DNA of 64,000 nt from JAEUIX01 sp964611125 (GCA_964611125.1 CAZSZO010000005.1:1-64000), one strand, 5' to 3'. Numbered from the stretch's first letter, positions 27,763 through 36,712 are shown. Numbers and translations: made by a program. Notes: generated by a model not told the origin, from the letters alone.

Positions 27763-28515
27763 ATGGCGGACAAGCGTTTGAACGGACATGTGGCGCTCGT
27801 CACCGGGGCCGCCCGCGGGATCGGAGCGGCCATTGCGCAGCGCTTGGCCGCCGACGGCGCGAGCGTCATCGTAAACTACAGCACGAGCGTCAAGCCGGCG
27901 GAGGAGACGGTCGCCGCCATCGCCAAGGCCGGCGGCAAGTCGATCGCCATTCAGGCGAATGTGAGCGATCGGGCGGCGGTCGCCAAGCTCTTCGACGCGG
28001 CCGAGAAGGCCTTCGGACCGGTCACCACGCTCGTCAATAACGCCGGCGTCTACGAAGAGCGGCGGGTCGAGGAGGACGACGCCGCGCACTTCGAGAAGAT
28101 CTTCCACGCCAACGTGCTCGGTCCGCTGCTCGCCACCGGCGAGTTTGCACGCCGGTTCAAGGGCAAGTCCGGGCGGGTCGTGAACATCTCCTCCGGCGGG
28201 GCGCGGAGCGCGCTGGTCGGCGGGGGCGTCTATTGCGCCAGCAAGGCCGCCCTCGAAGGTCTCACCCGCGTGCACGCCCTCGAGCTCGGCCCCAAGGGCG
28301 TCACGGTCAACGCCATCGCCCCCGGCGTCACCAAAACCGAAATGATGAAGAACGGCCTTCCCGAGGCAGCCAAGAAGCACATGATCGGCAACACCATCCT
28401 CGGCCGGCTCGGCCAACCCGCCGACATCGCCGACGCCGTCGCGTTCGTCTGCTCCGATGACGCCCGGTGGGTGACAGGCCAATACCTCGACGTGAGCGGC
28501 GGGCTCAGGGTATAG
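27763..28515 (+). CDS. Short-chain dehydrogenase/reductase (SDR)
   Basis: The protein has 250 aa. The ATG at 27763 has TGGAG 7 bases upstream; a TTG at 27757 is the alternative. The cofactor motif is TGAARGIG (14-21), followed by NNAG (92-95), a catalytic Ser near 143-144, and Y157-x-x-x-K161 (YCASK). It ends with the usual GRLGQPADIADAVAFVCSDDARWVTGQYLDVSGG. It is a classical 250-residue NAD(P)H-dependent ketone/alcohol oxidoreductase of unknown substrate. It lies 30 bp after the frameshifted paralogue, and the first ~45 residues are nearly the same, so the pair arose by tandem duplication. Confidence 0.93.
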   Translation: MADKRLNGHVALVTGAARGIGAAIAQRLAADGASVIVNYSTSVKPAEETVAAIAKAGGKSIAIQANVSDRAAVAKLFDAAEKAFGPVTTLVNNAGVYEERRVEEDDAAHFEKIFHANVLGPLLATGEFARRFKGKSGRVVNISSGGARSALVGGGVYCASKAALEGLTRVHALELGPKGVTVNAIAPGVTKTEMMKNGLPEAAKKHMIGNTILGRLGQPADIADAVAFVCSDDARWVTGQYLDVSGGLRV

Positions 28516-28796
28516 GAGCTCAACAACCAGCCTCGCGACGCATATTCGGTGGCGCCGAACCCCCCGCCGGTCCTCCGTCGTGATTTGCGCAAACTCGCCT
28601 CCGAGCGGGGAGACGATCCGTCGTCGTCCTTTGGCCGAGGCGGCAGGGCCCGCTAGCGCGGCTTGGTTCCGAATCGTCCAATTGAGGGCGGCCGCCGTCG
28701 CAACGCCGCTCGGTTTCGCGCGCTCTTCTATGCTCAAGTGCGTGCGCTCGCCGGCTGCGGGTCATGCGTCGCACTGACTTTGAACGTTTTCAACCC

Positions 28797-29285
28797 ATGC
28801 CCATCTTCACCCTCGATGTCGAACTCCTCCTGCCCCTCCCCGTCGACACGGTCTTCCCGTTCTTCGCCGACGCGGGGAACCTCGAAGCCATTACGCCGCC
28901 GTGGCTGCACTTTCACATCATGACTCCCCGGCCCATCCCGATGCACCCCGGGGCGCTCATCGACTACAAGCTCCGTCTGCACGGGTTCCCCATCCGCTGG
29001 CGGACCGAGATCCAGCGGTGGGAGCCGCCCCACCTGTTCGTCGATCAGCAGCTGCGCGGGCCGTACACGCTCTGGCACCACACCCACACCTTTGAGGAGC
29101 GCGACGGCGGGACGCTCGTGAAAGACCGCGTCCGCTACGGCGTGCCGCTGGGCGTCATCACGCAGAAACTGTTCGTCAAGGCGCAGGTCGATCAGATTTT
29201 CCGCTTCCGCCAGCGGGCCATCAGCCGCATGATGCTCGGGCGCGAGCTCGCCAGCTACCCCGAGCCGGTGCACGGCCGCGAGTAA
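28797..29285 (+). CDS. SRPBCC-fold ligand-binding protein
   Basis: The protein has 162 aa from the ATG at 28797; an ATG at 28764 would add 11 residues. It has the START/SRPBCC pattern of a helix-grip fold: FTLDVELLLPLPVDTVFPFFADAGNLEAITP in pieces, then strands GALIDYKLRLHGFPIRWRTE, W(E)PPHLFVDQQLRGPY, WHHTHTFEERDGGTLVKDRV, and a C-terminal helix ending RMMLGREL. It resembles the cell-division-inhibitor/cyclase-like SRPBCC proteins often found near oxidoreductases. It probably binds a hydrophobic ligand in the cytoplasm. A TATGCT at 28729-28734 could be a -10 box. Confidence 0.85.
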   Translation: MPIFTLDVELLLPLPVDTVFPFFADAGNLEAITPPWLHFHIMTPRPIPMHPGALIDYKLRLHGFPIRWRTEIQRWEPPHLFVDQQLRGPYTLWHHTHTFEERDGGTLVKDRVRYGVPLGVITQKLFVKAQVDQIFRFRQRAISRMMLGRELASYPEPVHGRE

Positions 29286-29343
29286 CAGTCCGCAGGGGGG
29301 CCCGGGCCCATGCATTTCGCCGGATTGCCTGGCCAGCGCCCGT

Positions 29344-29787
29344 TCACTTGGGCCGCCCTGCGCCGCACTCGGCCCGGATCCGCTCGAAGATCCGCGAGCT
29401 GCGGGCCTCGTCGCCAAGCTGCCCCACGCGGATGACCACGCGCACCACGCCTGGCGCCCCCTCGCCGCCCGGGCGCATGCGAACAACAACCTGCAGGCCG
29501 TCAACGGTGGCACGCACCTCAGCGCGATCCTCGCGGATGCGCGTGTCCACCTCCCGCCCGCTCGCTCCTACCGCGGCCGTCGCCGCCGCCGCCACCTGCG
29601 TCAGAGGCGCCCGCACCAGGCCCGTGAAGTCTCCTCCGACATAGGCATACGTGCCCACGACCGCGGGCACGCCGGCCGGCGCCGCACAGCCGCCAAACAG
29701 GACCGCCACGCCCGCCGCGCACGCCAGCGCGAGCGCCGTAAACGCCGTCGCTGTCAGCATCGCTCCGCCGGGCACGCGTGATCGCAT
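29344..29787 (-). CDS. DUF3568-type lipoprotein
   Basis: The protein has 147 aa. The ATG at 29787 gives a lipoprotein signal with lipobox LFGGC. A TTG at 29823 overlapping the upstream stop would add 12 residues. The mature part starts with the family pattern VVGTYAYVGGDFTGLVRAPL, followed by a helix and strands EVDTRIREDRAEVRATVDG, VVVRMRP, VVRVVIRVG and a closing helix. DUF3568 proteins are small periplasmic lipoproteins of unknown function. It is probably co-transcribed with the pilin-like gene upstream. Confidence 0.82.
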   Translation of the reverse strand: MRSRVPGGAMLTATAFTALALACAAGVAVLFGGCAAPAGVPAVVGTYAYVGGDFTGLVRAPLTQVAAAATAAVGASGREVDTRIREDRAEVRATVDGLQVVVRMRPGGEGAPGVVRVVIRVGQLGDEARSSRIFERIRAECGAGRPK

Positions 29788-29819
29788 GGTGGACTGTACG
29801 GACGGCCTCGCCCGGGCGT

Positions 29820-30395
29820 TCAATTCTCGACTGTGCCGCCAAGCTGGGCCGTGACGGCCTCCGATCCGCCGGCCACCGCCGCGGCGAGGGCCTTGCGGGC
29901 CGTCACGCCGGCGTCATCGGCGACGATCTTGGCCGTGGCGGAGTCGAACGACCACGCCGCGGCATTTGCGCCGGCCGTGGCGCCGTCGATGCGCAGCGAA
30001 ACCAGCCCGTTGTAGGCGTTCCGCGGGAATGAACGCAGGTAGGGACCGTAGATGCCGGCGTCGTCGATGTTGCCGAGGTCGTCGGTCTTCATCGTCAGCC
30101 GCTTGACGAACAGCACCCCGCTGAAGGTCACTGAGCCGTCCGGGTTCGTGGCGGGCGAGAACCCGTGCTCGGCGGTGTAAAGATCGATGGCGTCCTGCAA
30201 GGCCCGCTCGTTGGCGGTGGTCTGCGCGGCGCGGGCGTTGTCGGCCGCGTGGCTCAGCTTCGGCGCAGCGATCAGGGCGATCAGGCCCATGGTCGCCAGG
30301 ACCATGACCAGCTCGACGAGCGTGAAGCCCCGCAGGCCACTCGAGCGGGAAGCATGAGAACGTGAACGCAAACGCCACCTCCGGGGGGTGGTCAT
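29820..30395 (-). CDS. Type II secretion/type IV pilin-like protein (prepilin N-terminus)
   Basis: The protein has 191 aa. I chose the ATG at 30395 with GAGG close upstream; a GTG at 30404 is the alternative. A basic leader ends in G|FTLVELVMVLATMGLIALIA, the prepilin peptidase site with Phe at +1 and Glu at +5. The hydrophobic assembly helix follows. The C-terminal domain contains YGPYLRSFPRNAYNG, close to the pseudopilin GspG-like segment, and a helix (RALQDAIDLYTAEHG). It is probably processed and assembled at the inner membrane. No secretion or pilus machinery lies nearby, as is common for scattered pseudopilins in planctomycetes. Confidence 0.88.
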   Translation of the reverse strand: MTTPRRWRLRSRSHASRSSGLRGFTLVELVMVLATMGLIALIAAPKLSHAADNARAAQTTANERALQDAIDLYTAEHGFSPATNPDGSVTFSGVLFVKRLTMKTDDLGNIDDAGIYGPYLRSFPRNAYNGLVSLRIDGATAGANAAAWSFDSATAKIVADDAGVTARKALAAAVAGGSEAVTAQLGGTVEN

Positions 30396-30600
30396 CGACC
30401 TCACCCGGCGCCGCCCTCAGGACAGGGGGCCCGCCCGGAGCAAGCCATCGCACAGCCCGCGGCCCAACCGGCAAAAGTTGCCGAGGGTCCGGCGCAGGTC
30501 CGAGAGGGGCAGGTCCGGTTACGCGGGAAATGACCGGGCGATCATCGGGGCGCCCCCCACCGCCCCAGCAGGCGCGCCCCGCCGCGGGTAGGCTAGCGGC

Positions 30601-31455
30601 ATGATCATTCAGCTCGTGTGGATCGCCGGCGCCACCGCGGCGGGGGTGCTGGGTTTGGCAATCCTGCTGATGGCGCTGGGCGCCCTGGGCCGGCTCGGCC
30701 GGGCCGTGCTTGACGTGCTCTGCCGGGCGCCGCTGCTGGATGTCATCGTCGCGGGGTTCACCATCGCGCCGTGGGCCCCGGGGGCGTATTTCGGGGGGTG
30801 GCTCGGGCTGCTGGCCGCGCTGGTGGGACAACTGGCGGCCCTGTCGGTGTGGGTGATCATGCACGAATGGCTCTACCGCGAAGCCGCGGCGGGCCCGCGG
30901 ATCGTGAAGGTGATCAACCGGGCCGTCGGCCGGTGGCGGAACCACGCGGCCCTGTGGGTGACGGTGGCGGTGCTGCCGGTCTTCTGGCTGATCCGCCTGG
31001 CTCAGTTCGTGCTCTACCCGATGCTGGTGGTGCTGCTGGGCTTCCCGCGGTATCGCCAGGGCGACTGGGTGAACGTCAGCCGGCACAAGTTCGAGGGGCT
31101 GGTGGGGCATGACCTGATCTGGTGCCTCTACTGCGACTGGATGACTGGGGTATACGCCTTCGGCGCCGAGATGCTGCGAAATGTCGAGAGCTTCTGGTGC
31201 CCGATCCGGTTCTACGACGGCAAGAAGTGCGAGAACTGCCGGGTCGACTTCCCGGATGTCGACGGCGGCTGGGTGCGCGAGGGCGGCACGATGGCGGAGG
31301 TCGAGAAGAAGATGACCGAGATGTACGGCTCAGGCCGGCGCGAGTGGTTCGGCCACCCGGCCCGCGGGGGGGCCGGCGGAGCCGGGGGGGCGAGCGGCCC
31401 CGCAACCCCGCTGACAGTGGAAGGCGCGGATCCCAAACATGCAGCCCGACCGTAA
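30601..31455 (+). CDS. Membrane protein with C-terminal Cys motifs, function unknown
   Basis: The protein has 284 aa. About four transmembrane helices lie in residues 1-145 (MIIQLVWIAGATAAGVLGLA; LLDVIVAGFTIAPWAPGAYF; GLLAALVGQLAALSVWVI; AALWVTVAVLPVFWLIRLAQ). The C-terminal soluble part has a Cys set: WCLYCDWMTGVYAFGAE, then FWCPIRFYDGKKCENC followed by VDFPD. Two CxxC pairs plus a further Cys suggest a metal (Zn or Fe) or disulfide site. The Gly/Ala-rich tail ends in HAARP, and those last codons and the stop lie inside the inverted repeat at 31438-31468. No recognised family. Confidence 0.78.
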   Translation: MIIQLVWIAGATAAGVLGLAILLMALGALGRLGRAVLDVLCRAPLLDVIVAGFTIAPWAPGAYFGGWLGLLAALVGQLAALSVWVIMHEWLYREAAAGPRIVKVINRAVGRWRNHAALWVTVAVLPVFWLIRLAQFVLYPMLVVLLGFPRYRQGDWVNVSRHKFEGLVGHDLIWCLYCDWMTGVYAFGAEMLRNVESFWCPIRFYDGKKCENCRVDFPDVDGGWVREGGTMAEVEKKMTEMYGSGRREWFGHPARGGAGGAGGASGPATPLTVEGADPKHAARP

Positions 31456-31568
31456 GGGAGGGTGTTCCCCGTTCCGGTTCCCGCCCCCCTTCCGTTCCCT
31501 TTCCCGTTCCCGCCCCCCGCCCCGCCCTGTTCCCCCCGGAACGCCCTCCCTGACGGGCGGGCTGCATG
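31438..31568. repeat. 131-bp inverted repeat with pyrimidine-rich core
   Basis: The left arm 31438-31468 (starts CATGCAGCCCGACCGTAAGG) and right arm 31538-31568 (complement starts CATGCAGCCCGCCCGTCAGG) match at about 28 of 31 positions. The ~69-bp core is a C/T-rich tract with repeated GTTCC and CCCGCCCC units. The left arm includes the stop codon of the membrane protein, and the right arm ends 40 bp before purB. GTAAGGGAGGG-type palindromes are, as far as I know, frequent intergenic elements in planctomycetes. It may act as an RNA hairpin between the two genes. Confidence 0.9.
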
Positions 31569-31608
31569 CCGGCGGCGCGAGTTCAGCGGCCTGAACCTAC
31601 GCTCGATC

Positions 31609-33111
31609 ATGTCCCCCTACGACACGTATTCCTCCCCCCTCGCTTCGCGCAACGCCTCGCCGGAGATGCTGCGGCTGTGGTCGCCGCGGCACAAGTTCAA
31701 TACGTGGCGGCGCATCTGGCTCGCGGTGGCGGAGGCCCAGCACGAGCTCGGGCTGCCGGTGAGCGCCGAGCAGGTGGCCGAGCTGCGGGCGGTGGTGGAG
31801 CGGCCCGGCCCCCCCCAAGGCATCACCGACGAGGAGATGAAGGCCGCGGAGAAGTACGAGCGGGAGCTGCGGCACGACGTGATGGCGCACGTGCATGCGC
31901 TGGGGGATTCGTGCCCGAAGGCGAAGGGGATCATCCATCTGGGGATGACGAGCCAGGATGTGGTGTGCAATGCGGATCTGTTGGTCCTGCGCGACTCCCT
32001 GCGCCTTGTAGGCGAGAAGATCGACCGCGCCGTGCTTTCGCTCGGCGAGTTCGCGCACGCCCATCGAGATGTGCCCACGCTCGGGTGCACCCATTATCAA
32101 CCGGCGCAGCCGCTCACAGTTGGTCGCCGCGCGGCGCAGTGGGCGTACGAACTTGAGATTACACATTGGAATTTGCGCGAACGTTCGGCGGAGCTGGTCA
32201 GTGGGGGACGCGGGCTCAAGGGCGCTACCGGCACGCAGGCGTCGTTTTTGGCGCTGTTCGGCGGTGACGCGTCAAAGGTCGATGAGCTCGAATCGCGATT
32301 CATGGAATCCGTGTTCGACAACGACGCCGACTGGCAGGACATGTATCAGTTCACCGGCCAGACTTATCCGCGCCTTCACGACACGATCGTGCTCTCACGT
32401 CTGGCCACCACCGCCGCCGTCCTCCACAAAATCGCCACCGACATCCGCCTCCTCTGCAACCGCAAGGAACTCGACGAGCCCTTCGAAGACAAGCAAATCG
32501 GCTCGAGCGCGATGCCCTACAAGCGCAACCCCATGCGCTGCGAGCGCATCTGCGGGCTCACCCGCTTCGTCATGAACCTCGTCGGCAACGCCTACGACAC
32601 CGCCGCGACACAGTGGCTGGAGCGGACCCTCGACGACTCCTCCAACCGCCGGCTCTCGCTCCCCGAGGCGTTCCTGGCCCTCGACGGCGCCCTCGACCTC
32701 ATGCACAACGTGGCCTCCGGCCTTATCGTCCACGAAGCCATGGTCCGCAAGAACCTCATGGCCGAGCTGCCGTTCATGGCCACCGAGAACATCCTCATGG
32801 CCTGCGTGAAGCTCGGCGGCGACCGCCAGCACTACCACGAGCTCATCCGCGTGCGCGCCCAGGCCGCGGGGCTGCGCGTCAAAGACGAAGGCCTCGACAA
32901 CGACCTCCTCGACCGCCTGAAGGCCGACCCGGCGTTCGGCCCCCCGGCTCTCAAGGGCGCCCTCGACTGGGAGGGCGTGATGGACCCGATGAAGTACATC
33001 GGGCGCAGCGTCGAGCAGACGGAGCGGTTCATCAAGGACATCGTCGAGCCCCTGCGGACCCAGTTTGGTGAAGCCATCGCGAAGCTGGGGACGAGCGGGC
33101 CGAGAGTGTGA
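31609..33111 (+). CDS. purB: Adenylosuccinate lyase
   Basis: The protein has 500 aa from the ATG at 31609. It belongs to the fumarase/aspartase superfamily: helix region TRRIWLAVAEAQHELG-like, catalytic segment GMTSQDVVCNADLL, H in LGCTHYQPAQPLTVGRRA, and the signature GSSAMPYKRNPMRCERI with its catalytic Ser loop. It cleaves SAICAR and adenylosuccinate to release fumarate in purine synthesis. The length fits the vertebrate-like PurB subgroup (~480 aa). Roughly 31920-32300 uses noticeably more A/T-ending codons (TTG, ACA, ATT, CAA) than either flank. No Shine-Dalgarno is clear. Confidence 0.95.
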   Translation: MSPYDTYSSPLASRNASPEMLRLWSPRHKFNTWRRIWLAVAEAQHELGLPVSAEQVAELRAVVERPGPPQGITDEEMKAAEKYERELRHDVMAHVHALGDSCPKAKGIIHLGMTSQDVVCNADLLVLRDSLRLVGEKIDRAVLSLGEFAHAHRDVPTLGCTHYQPAQPLTVGRRAAQWAYELEITHWNLRERSAELVSGGRGLKGATGTQASFLALFGGDASKVDELESRFMESVFDNDADWQDMYQFTGQTYPRLHDTIVLSRLATTAAVLHKIATDIRLLCNRKELDEPFEDKQIGSSAMPYKRNPMRCERICGLTRFVMNLVGNAYDTAATQWLERTLDDSSNRRLSLPEAFLALDGALDLMHNVASGLIVHEAMVRKNLMAELPFMATENILMACVKLGGDRQHYHELIRVRAQAAGLRVKDEGLDNDLLDRLKADPAFGPPALKGALDWEGVMDPMKYIGRSVEQTERFIKDIVEPLRTQFGEAIAKLGTSGPRV

Positions 33112-33287
33112 GCTTCGCGGCGCCGCGTGCCATCGACGTCCTGCTCATCGAGACGCTCCAGGAGTCGCGCGGCAGCGGATCCTCCAAGCGGCGCTCGGCC
33201 TGAGCCGGCCAAGCCCGGTGAGCGCCTGAGCAGGCTCGGCCGGACACGGCTGCGGCCTTGCTCGGTCGGCGCCTCCCTCCCGTGGGC

Positions 33288-34238
33288 CTAAAACTCGAAG
33301 TGGTCCTCGCCGTAGACCAGGATCCCCCCGAAGTGCCCCGTCAGCCCCACCAGGCCGGCGCTGGCCAGCAGGCACAGCCGGTACGCCAGCAGCGTCCCCG
33401 GGCCTGGCCGACGCAGATGGACTTGCTGCAGCACGGCCGTCGCCACCGCCAGCACACCGGTGATGATCCCCAGCAGCCGATGCACGAACACACCGGCCCC
33501 GTACCCGCCGTAAGTCGCCGACAGCAGCCCCAGCACCACCGCCGCGACGGCCGCGACCGCCGCGAGCGGCACGAGCAGCCGCCCCGCCTCGCGTCCCGGC
33601 CCGAAGCCCAGAATCGCGAGCACCTCACCAAGCGCCGCCACCATCAGCAGCGCAATGGGGAAGTGCACCACCACGGGGTGAAACTTGCCGCCAAAGGCCA
33701 GCACCCGGTCGGGCATGGGGAGCGCGGCGGGCTTCGCCGCGCTGCGGGCCCCGCCAGCGGCACCCGCGCCCCCGCGCGCCGGCGCCCCGGCGGTCGCGTC
33801 CTCCGGTGGCGGCAGTGCGCCCGCGTCGATCCAGGCCTTCACGGTGATAATCTGCTCCGCTGACAGCGGCCCCGCCTTGGCCTTGGGCGGCGGCATGATG
33901 TACTCGGGATCCTTCGTCACGATCAGCTTGTACAGCTCCGATTCGCCCGACTGGCCCGGCTCCACCTGGTGGTCGCTCACCAGGCGCCGCAGGTCAGTCA
34001 CGTAGCCGAATCGGCCCTTGGGTTTGGGCAAGGTCGCGGCGTGGCACTCGGCGCAATGGGTGGTGAAGATCTCCAGCACCTGGAGCGCGAGGGCCGCCGG
34101 GTCCCCTGGGCCCCGCCCGGCGCCGGCCAATCCCGCGCCTTGGGCGCCCTGGGCGAACGCTGGCGCCGCGCACATCGGCGAAATCACCAACGCCAAAGCC
34201 ACCAGCACCAGGGCCGCCGTCAGGAGGGCTCGTCGCAT
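33288..34238 (-). CDS. Cytochrome c / DUF2231 membrane protein
   Basis: The protein has 316 aa. A signal peptide is followed by a planctomycete-type cytochrome c domain with heme site C62-A-E-C65-H66 and a probable axial Met at 115 (YIMPPPKAKAG). After a Pro/Ala-rich linker (~145-170) comes a DUF2231 membrane domain (FHPVVVHFPIALLMVAALGE and three more helices) with conserved His in the first helix and in VHRLLGIITG. Such proteins are thought to take part in envelope electron transfer. It is divergent from the efflux operon across a 261-bp gap. Confidence 0.9.
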   Translation of the reverse strand: MRRALLTAALVLVALALVISPMCAAPAFAQGAQGAGLAGAGRGPGDPAALALQVLEIFTTHCAECHAATLPKPKGRFGYVTDLRRLVSDHQVEPGQSGESELYKLIVTKDPEYIMPPPKAKAGPLSAEQIITVKAWIDAGALPPPEDATAGAPARGGAGAAGGARSAAKPAALPMPDRVLAFGGKFHPVVVHFPIALLMVAALGEVLAILGFGPGREAGRLLVPLAAVAAVAAVVLGLLSATYGGYGAGVFVHRLLGIITGVLAVATAVLQQVHLRRPGPGTLLAYRLCLLASAGLVGLTGHFGGILVYGEDHFEF

Positions 34239-34499
34239 GGAAGGGAGTCTACCCGGGGACCGGATTCCGGTCGGCCCCGCTGCGCCGTCACGGGCATATG
34301 CGCCATCCCTGGCGTGCAACCAACGGGGATCGGCCTCCGAAGGGGACCCAACGCGGACAGGGGAGGAACCAGCCCGGCCGAGGCGGCGTCTCGAACCGCC
34401 GAAACCCGAAGCTCGCGAATCCCTAACATCAGTCAGCCTGAGTTGGCCCCTCTCGGTTGCCCGCCAGCGCGTTCGAGACCTGTCCGGGAGTGCCCCCCC

Positions 34500-35870
34500 G
34501 TGTGGAAGTGGATGCTTTTTCTGTTCGTCACCTGCGTCGTCTGCTGCGGCGTGAGCGCCTTTTTCCTCGCGCAGTCTCAACTGTTCATTGACACCCTGAT
34601 GAGCTTCCGCCCACAGGACAAGCCTCTGGAGGTGCGCGTCGGCCAGGTGGAGCTCGGCCGCCTGGTGCGAACCGTCAACTCCCCCGGCGCCATCGAGCCC
34701 AAGACCAAGGTGCAGATCTCCGCCCAGGTTTCCGCCCGGATCACGGCCCTGCCCTTCCGCGAAGGCGACACCGTCAAGACCGGCGACATCGTGGTGAAGC
34801 TCGATTCGCGCGACCTCGCCGCGGCCCTGGAGAGCGCCCAGGCCAGCCAGCGCAGCGAGGAGGCCCGCCTGGAAGGCGCCAAGGCCACGCTCCAGCGGGC
34901 CGAGCAGGAGCTGCGCCGCCAGGAGGAGCTCTCCAAGACCGGCGACGCTTCGCGGTCGGTTTATGAAAGCGCCCAGAGCGAGTTCCTGCGGGCCAAGAGC
35001 CAGGCCGATGCGAGCACCCACGCCATCGAGATCGCCCGGGCCAATATCGCCCGGGCCCAGAAGGATCTCGAAAACACCGAGATCCGCGCCCCCTTCGACG
35101 GCATCATCACCAAGCTCAACGCCGAGGTCGGCGAGCTGGTCGTGGTCGGCACGCTCAACAACGCCGGGTCGGTGATCATGGAGATCGCCGACCTGAACGT
35201 CATGTTGCTCAAGGCCCGCGTGGACGAGTCCAACGTCGCGCCAATCAAGGCCGGGCAGCGCGCCGCGGTGTTCATCAACGCCTTCCGCGGCCGGACGTTC
35301 GAAGGCGTCGTCGACCGCGTTGGCCTCAAGCGGCAGGTCGACCGCGACGGCACCGGCTACTACGAGGTCGAGATCCTGGTCAAGAAGCCCGAGGACCAGC
35401 TGCTGTACTCGGGCCTGACGGCCAACACCGATATCGAAGTCGAAACCTTCTACGACGTCATGAAAGTGCCCAGCCAGGCGGTGGTCGACCGCAAGGTCGA
35501 TGAGCTCCCCCCCGAGTTGACCGAGTCGAACCCCTACGTCGATCGCACCAAGGCCTACGCCCGGGTCCTCTTCGCGATTGTCGACGGCAAGGCCAAGGCC
35601 ATCCCCGTGAGCGTCGGCGCCAGCGATCTCACCCACACGATCGTGCTCGGCGGGGCCGATGCGGGCGCCCGGATCGTGGTCGGGCCCTTCAAGGTCCTCA
35701 CCGACCTGCGCGAGGGCCGCAAGCTCGCCGAGGAGAAGAGCAAGCTCGACGCCAAGCCCAAGAAGGACGGAGAGGCCGCAGACGACGAGCAGAGCCCGCC
35801 CGACCCGAACACCGAATCGAGCAAGGCCGCCCAGGGGACCAGCAACCACCCGGAGGCGGCCCGCAAGTGA
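34500..35870 (+). CDS. Efflux periplasmic adaptor (HlyD/MacA family)
   Basis: The protein has 456 aa. The GTG at 34500 has GGGAG 9 bases upstream. The N-terminal anchor helix contains two Cys (LFLFVTCVVCCGVSAFFLA). The rest has the membrane-fusion layout: barrel-sandwich half GAIEPKTKVQISAQVSARI, alpha-hairpin at about 100-190 (coiled coil AALESAQASQRSEEARLEGA), second sandwich half EIRAPFDGIITKLNAEVGEL, and beta-barrel. The tail is Lys/Asp/Pro-rich. It bridges the inner-membrane ABC transporter and the TolC-like channel. Its stop overlaps the GTG of the ATPase gene by 4 bases. Confidence 0.92.
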   Translation: MWKWMLFLFVTCVVCCGVSAFFLAQSQLFIDTLMSFRPQDKPLEVRVGQVELGRLVRTVNSPGAIEPKTKVQISAQVSARITALPFREGDTVKTGDIVVKLDSRDLAAALESAQASQRSEEARLEGAKATLQRAEQELRRQEELSKTGDASRSVYESAQSEFLRAKSQADASTHAIEIARANIARAQKDLENTEIRAPFDGIITKLNAEVGELVVVGTLNNAGSVIMEIADLNVMLLKARVDESNVAPIKAGQRAAVFINAFRGRTFEGVVDRVGLKRQVDRDGTGYYEVEILVKKPEDQLLYSGLTANTDIEVETFYDVMKVPSQAVVDRKVDELPPELTESNPYVDRTKAYARVLFAIVDGKAKAIPVSVGASDLTHTIVLGGADAGARIVVGPFKVLTDLREGRKLAEEKSKLDAKPKKDGEAADDEQSPPDPNTESSKAAQGTSNHPEAARK

Positions 35871-36712
35871 CGATCCGCCTGCGCGACATCCAGAAGGAAT
35901 ACCGGATGGGGATGGAGCGGGTTCGCGCCCTCCGCGGCGTGAACCTCGACATCGCCTCCAACGAGTTCGTCGCCATCATGGGCGCCTCGGGCTCGGGCAA
36001 GAGCACGATGATGAACATCCTGGGGTGCCTCGACAGCCCCACGCGCGGGTTCTACGAGCTCAACGGCCGGCAGGTCAGCACCCTCGGCCCGGGCGCCCTC
36101 GCCCAGGTCCGCAACCAGGAGATCGGCTTCGTCTTCCAGAGCTTCGAGCTGCTCGCCAAGCAGACCGCCCTGGCCAACGTCACGCTCCCGCTCATCTACT
36201 CGCGCAAGTACTGGCTCGGCGCGACCGCCCGGGCCAGGCGCGCCCTGGAGCGGGTTGGCCTCAAGGACCGCATGCGGCACAAGCCCAACCAGCTCTCCGG
36301 CGGGCAGCGCCAGCGCGTCGCCATCGCCCGCGCCCTGGTCAACGAGCCCAGCATACTCCTGGCCGACGAACCCACCGGCAACCTCGACAGCCGCACCAGC
36401 GAGGAGATCATCGCCCTCTTCAAGGAGCTCCACGCCCAGGGGCAGACGATCATCATCGTCACCCACGAAGAGGATGTCGCCCGGCACGCCCACCGCATCA
36501 TCCGCCTGCGCGACGGCAAGATCTTCAGCGACTACCCCACCCGCGAAGACCCCATCCACGCCGAGTACCTCCGCATGATGGTCTCCCATGCGGTGAACGT
36601 CGCCCGGTCCGAGGGCGTGCACGTGCCCGTGGCCCCGCAGTCCATTGACGACCCCGGCCCCGGCCGAGAGATCGCCGTTCCGCAGCGGGCCCCCGCAGGA
36701 GAGCCGGCATGA
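35867..36712 (+). CDS. ABC transporter ATP-binding protein of the MacB/LolD type
   Basis: The protein has 281 aa. The start is GTG (GTGA overlap with the adaptor). Walker A is GASGSGKST (39-47), the Q-loop is in VFQSFELL, the signature is LSGGQRQR (143-150), Walker B and D-loop are LLADEPTGNLD (164-174), and the switch His is H200. The first ~225 residues are standard, and the ~55-residue C-terminal extension is Pro-rich and not typical of the family. It supplies ATP hydrolysis for the MacB-like permease, whose ATG overlaps its stop. Confidence 0.95.
   Translation: MTIRLRDIQKEYRMGMERVRALRGVNLDIASNEFVAIMGASGSGKSTMMNILGCLDSPTRGFYELNGRQVSTLGPGALAQVRNQEIGFVFQSFELLAKQTALANVTLPLIYSRKYWLGATARARRALERVGLKDRMRHKPNQLSGGQRQRVAIARALVNEPSILLADEPTGNLDSRTSEEIIALFKELHAQGQTIIIVTHEEDVARHAHRIIRLRDGKIFSDYPTREDPIHAEYLRMMVSHAVNVARSEGVHVPVAPQSIDDPGPGREIAVPQRAPAGEPA

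Noticed and set aside
33969..34499. Upstream extension of the efflux adaptor gene
   Set aside because: The region is antisense to the cytochrome gene and then low-quality sequence. The GTG at 34500 has a Shine-Dalgarno and starts a membrane anchor.
33288..35849. Minus-strand frame running from the cytochrome gene through the HlyD gene
   Set aside because: Only its last 316 codons (from 34238) encode the cytochrome/DUF2231 protein. The rest is the antisense shadow of the efflux adaptor.
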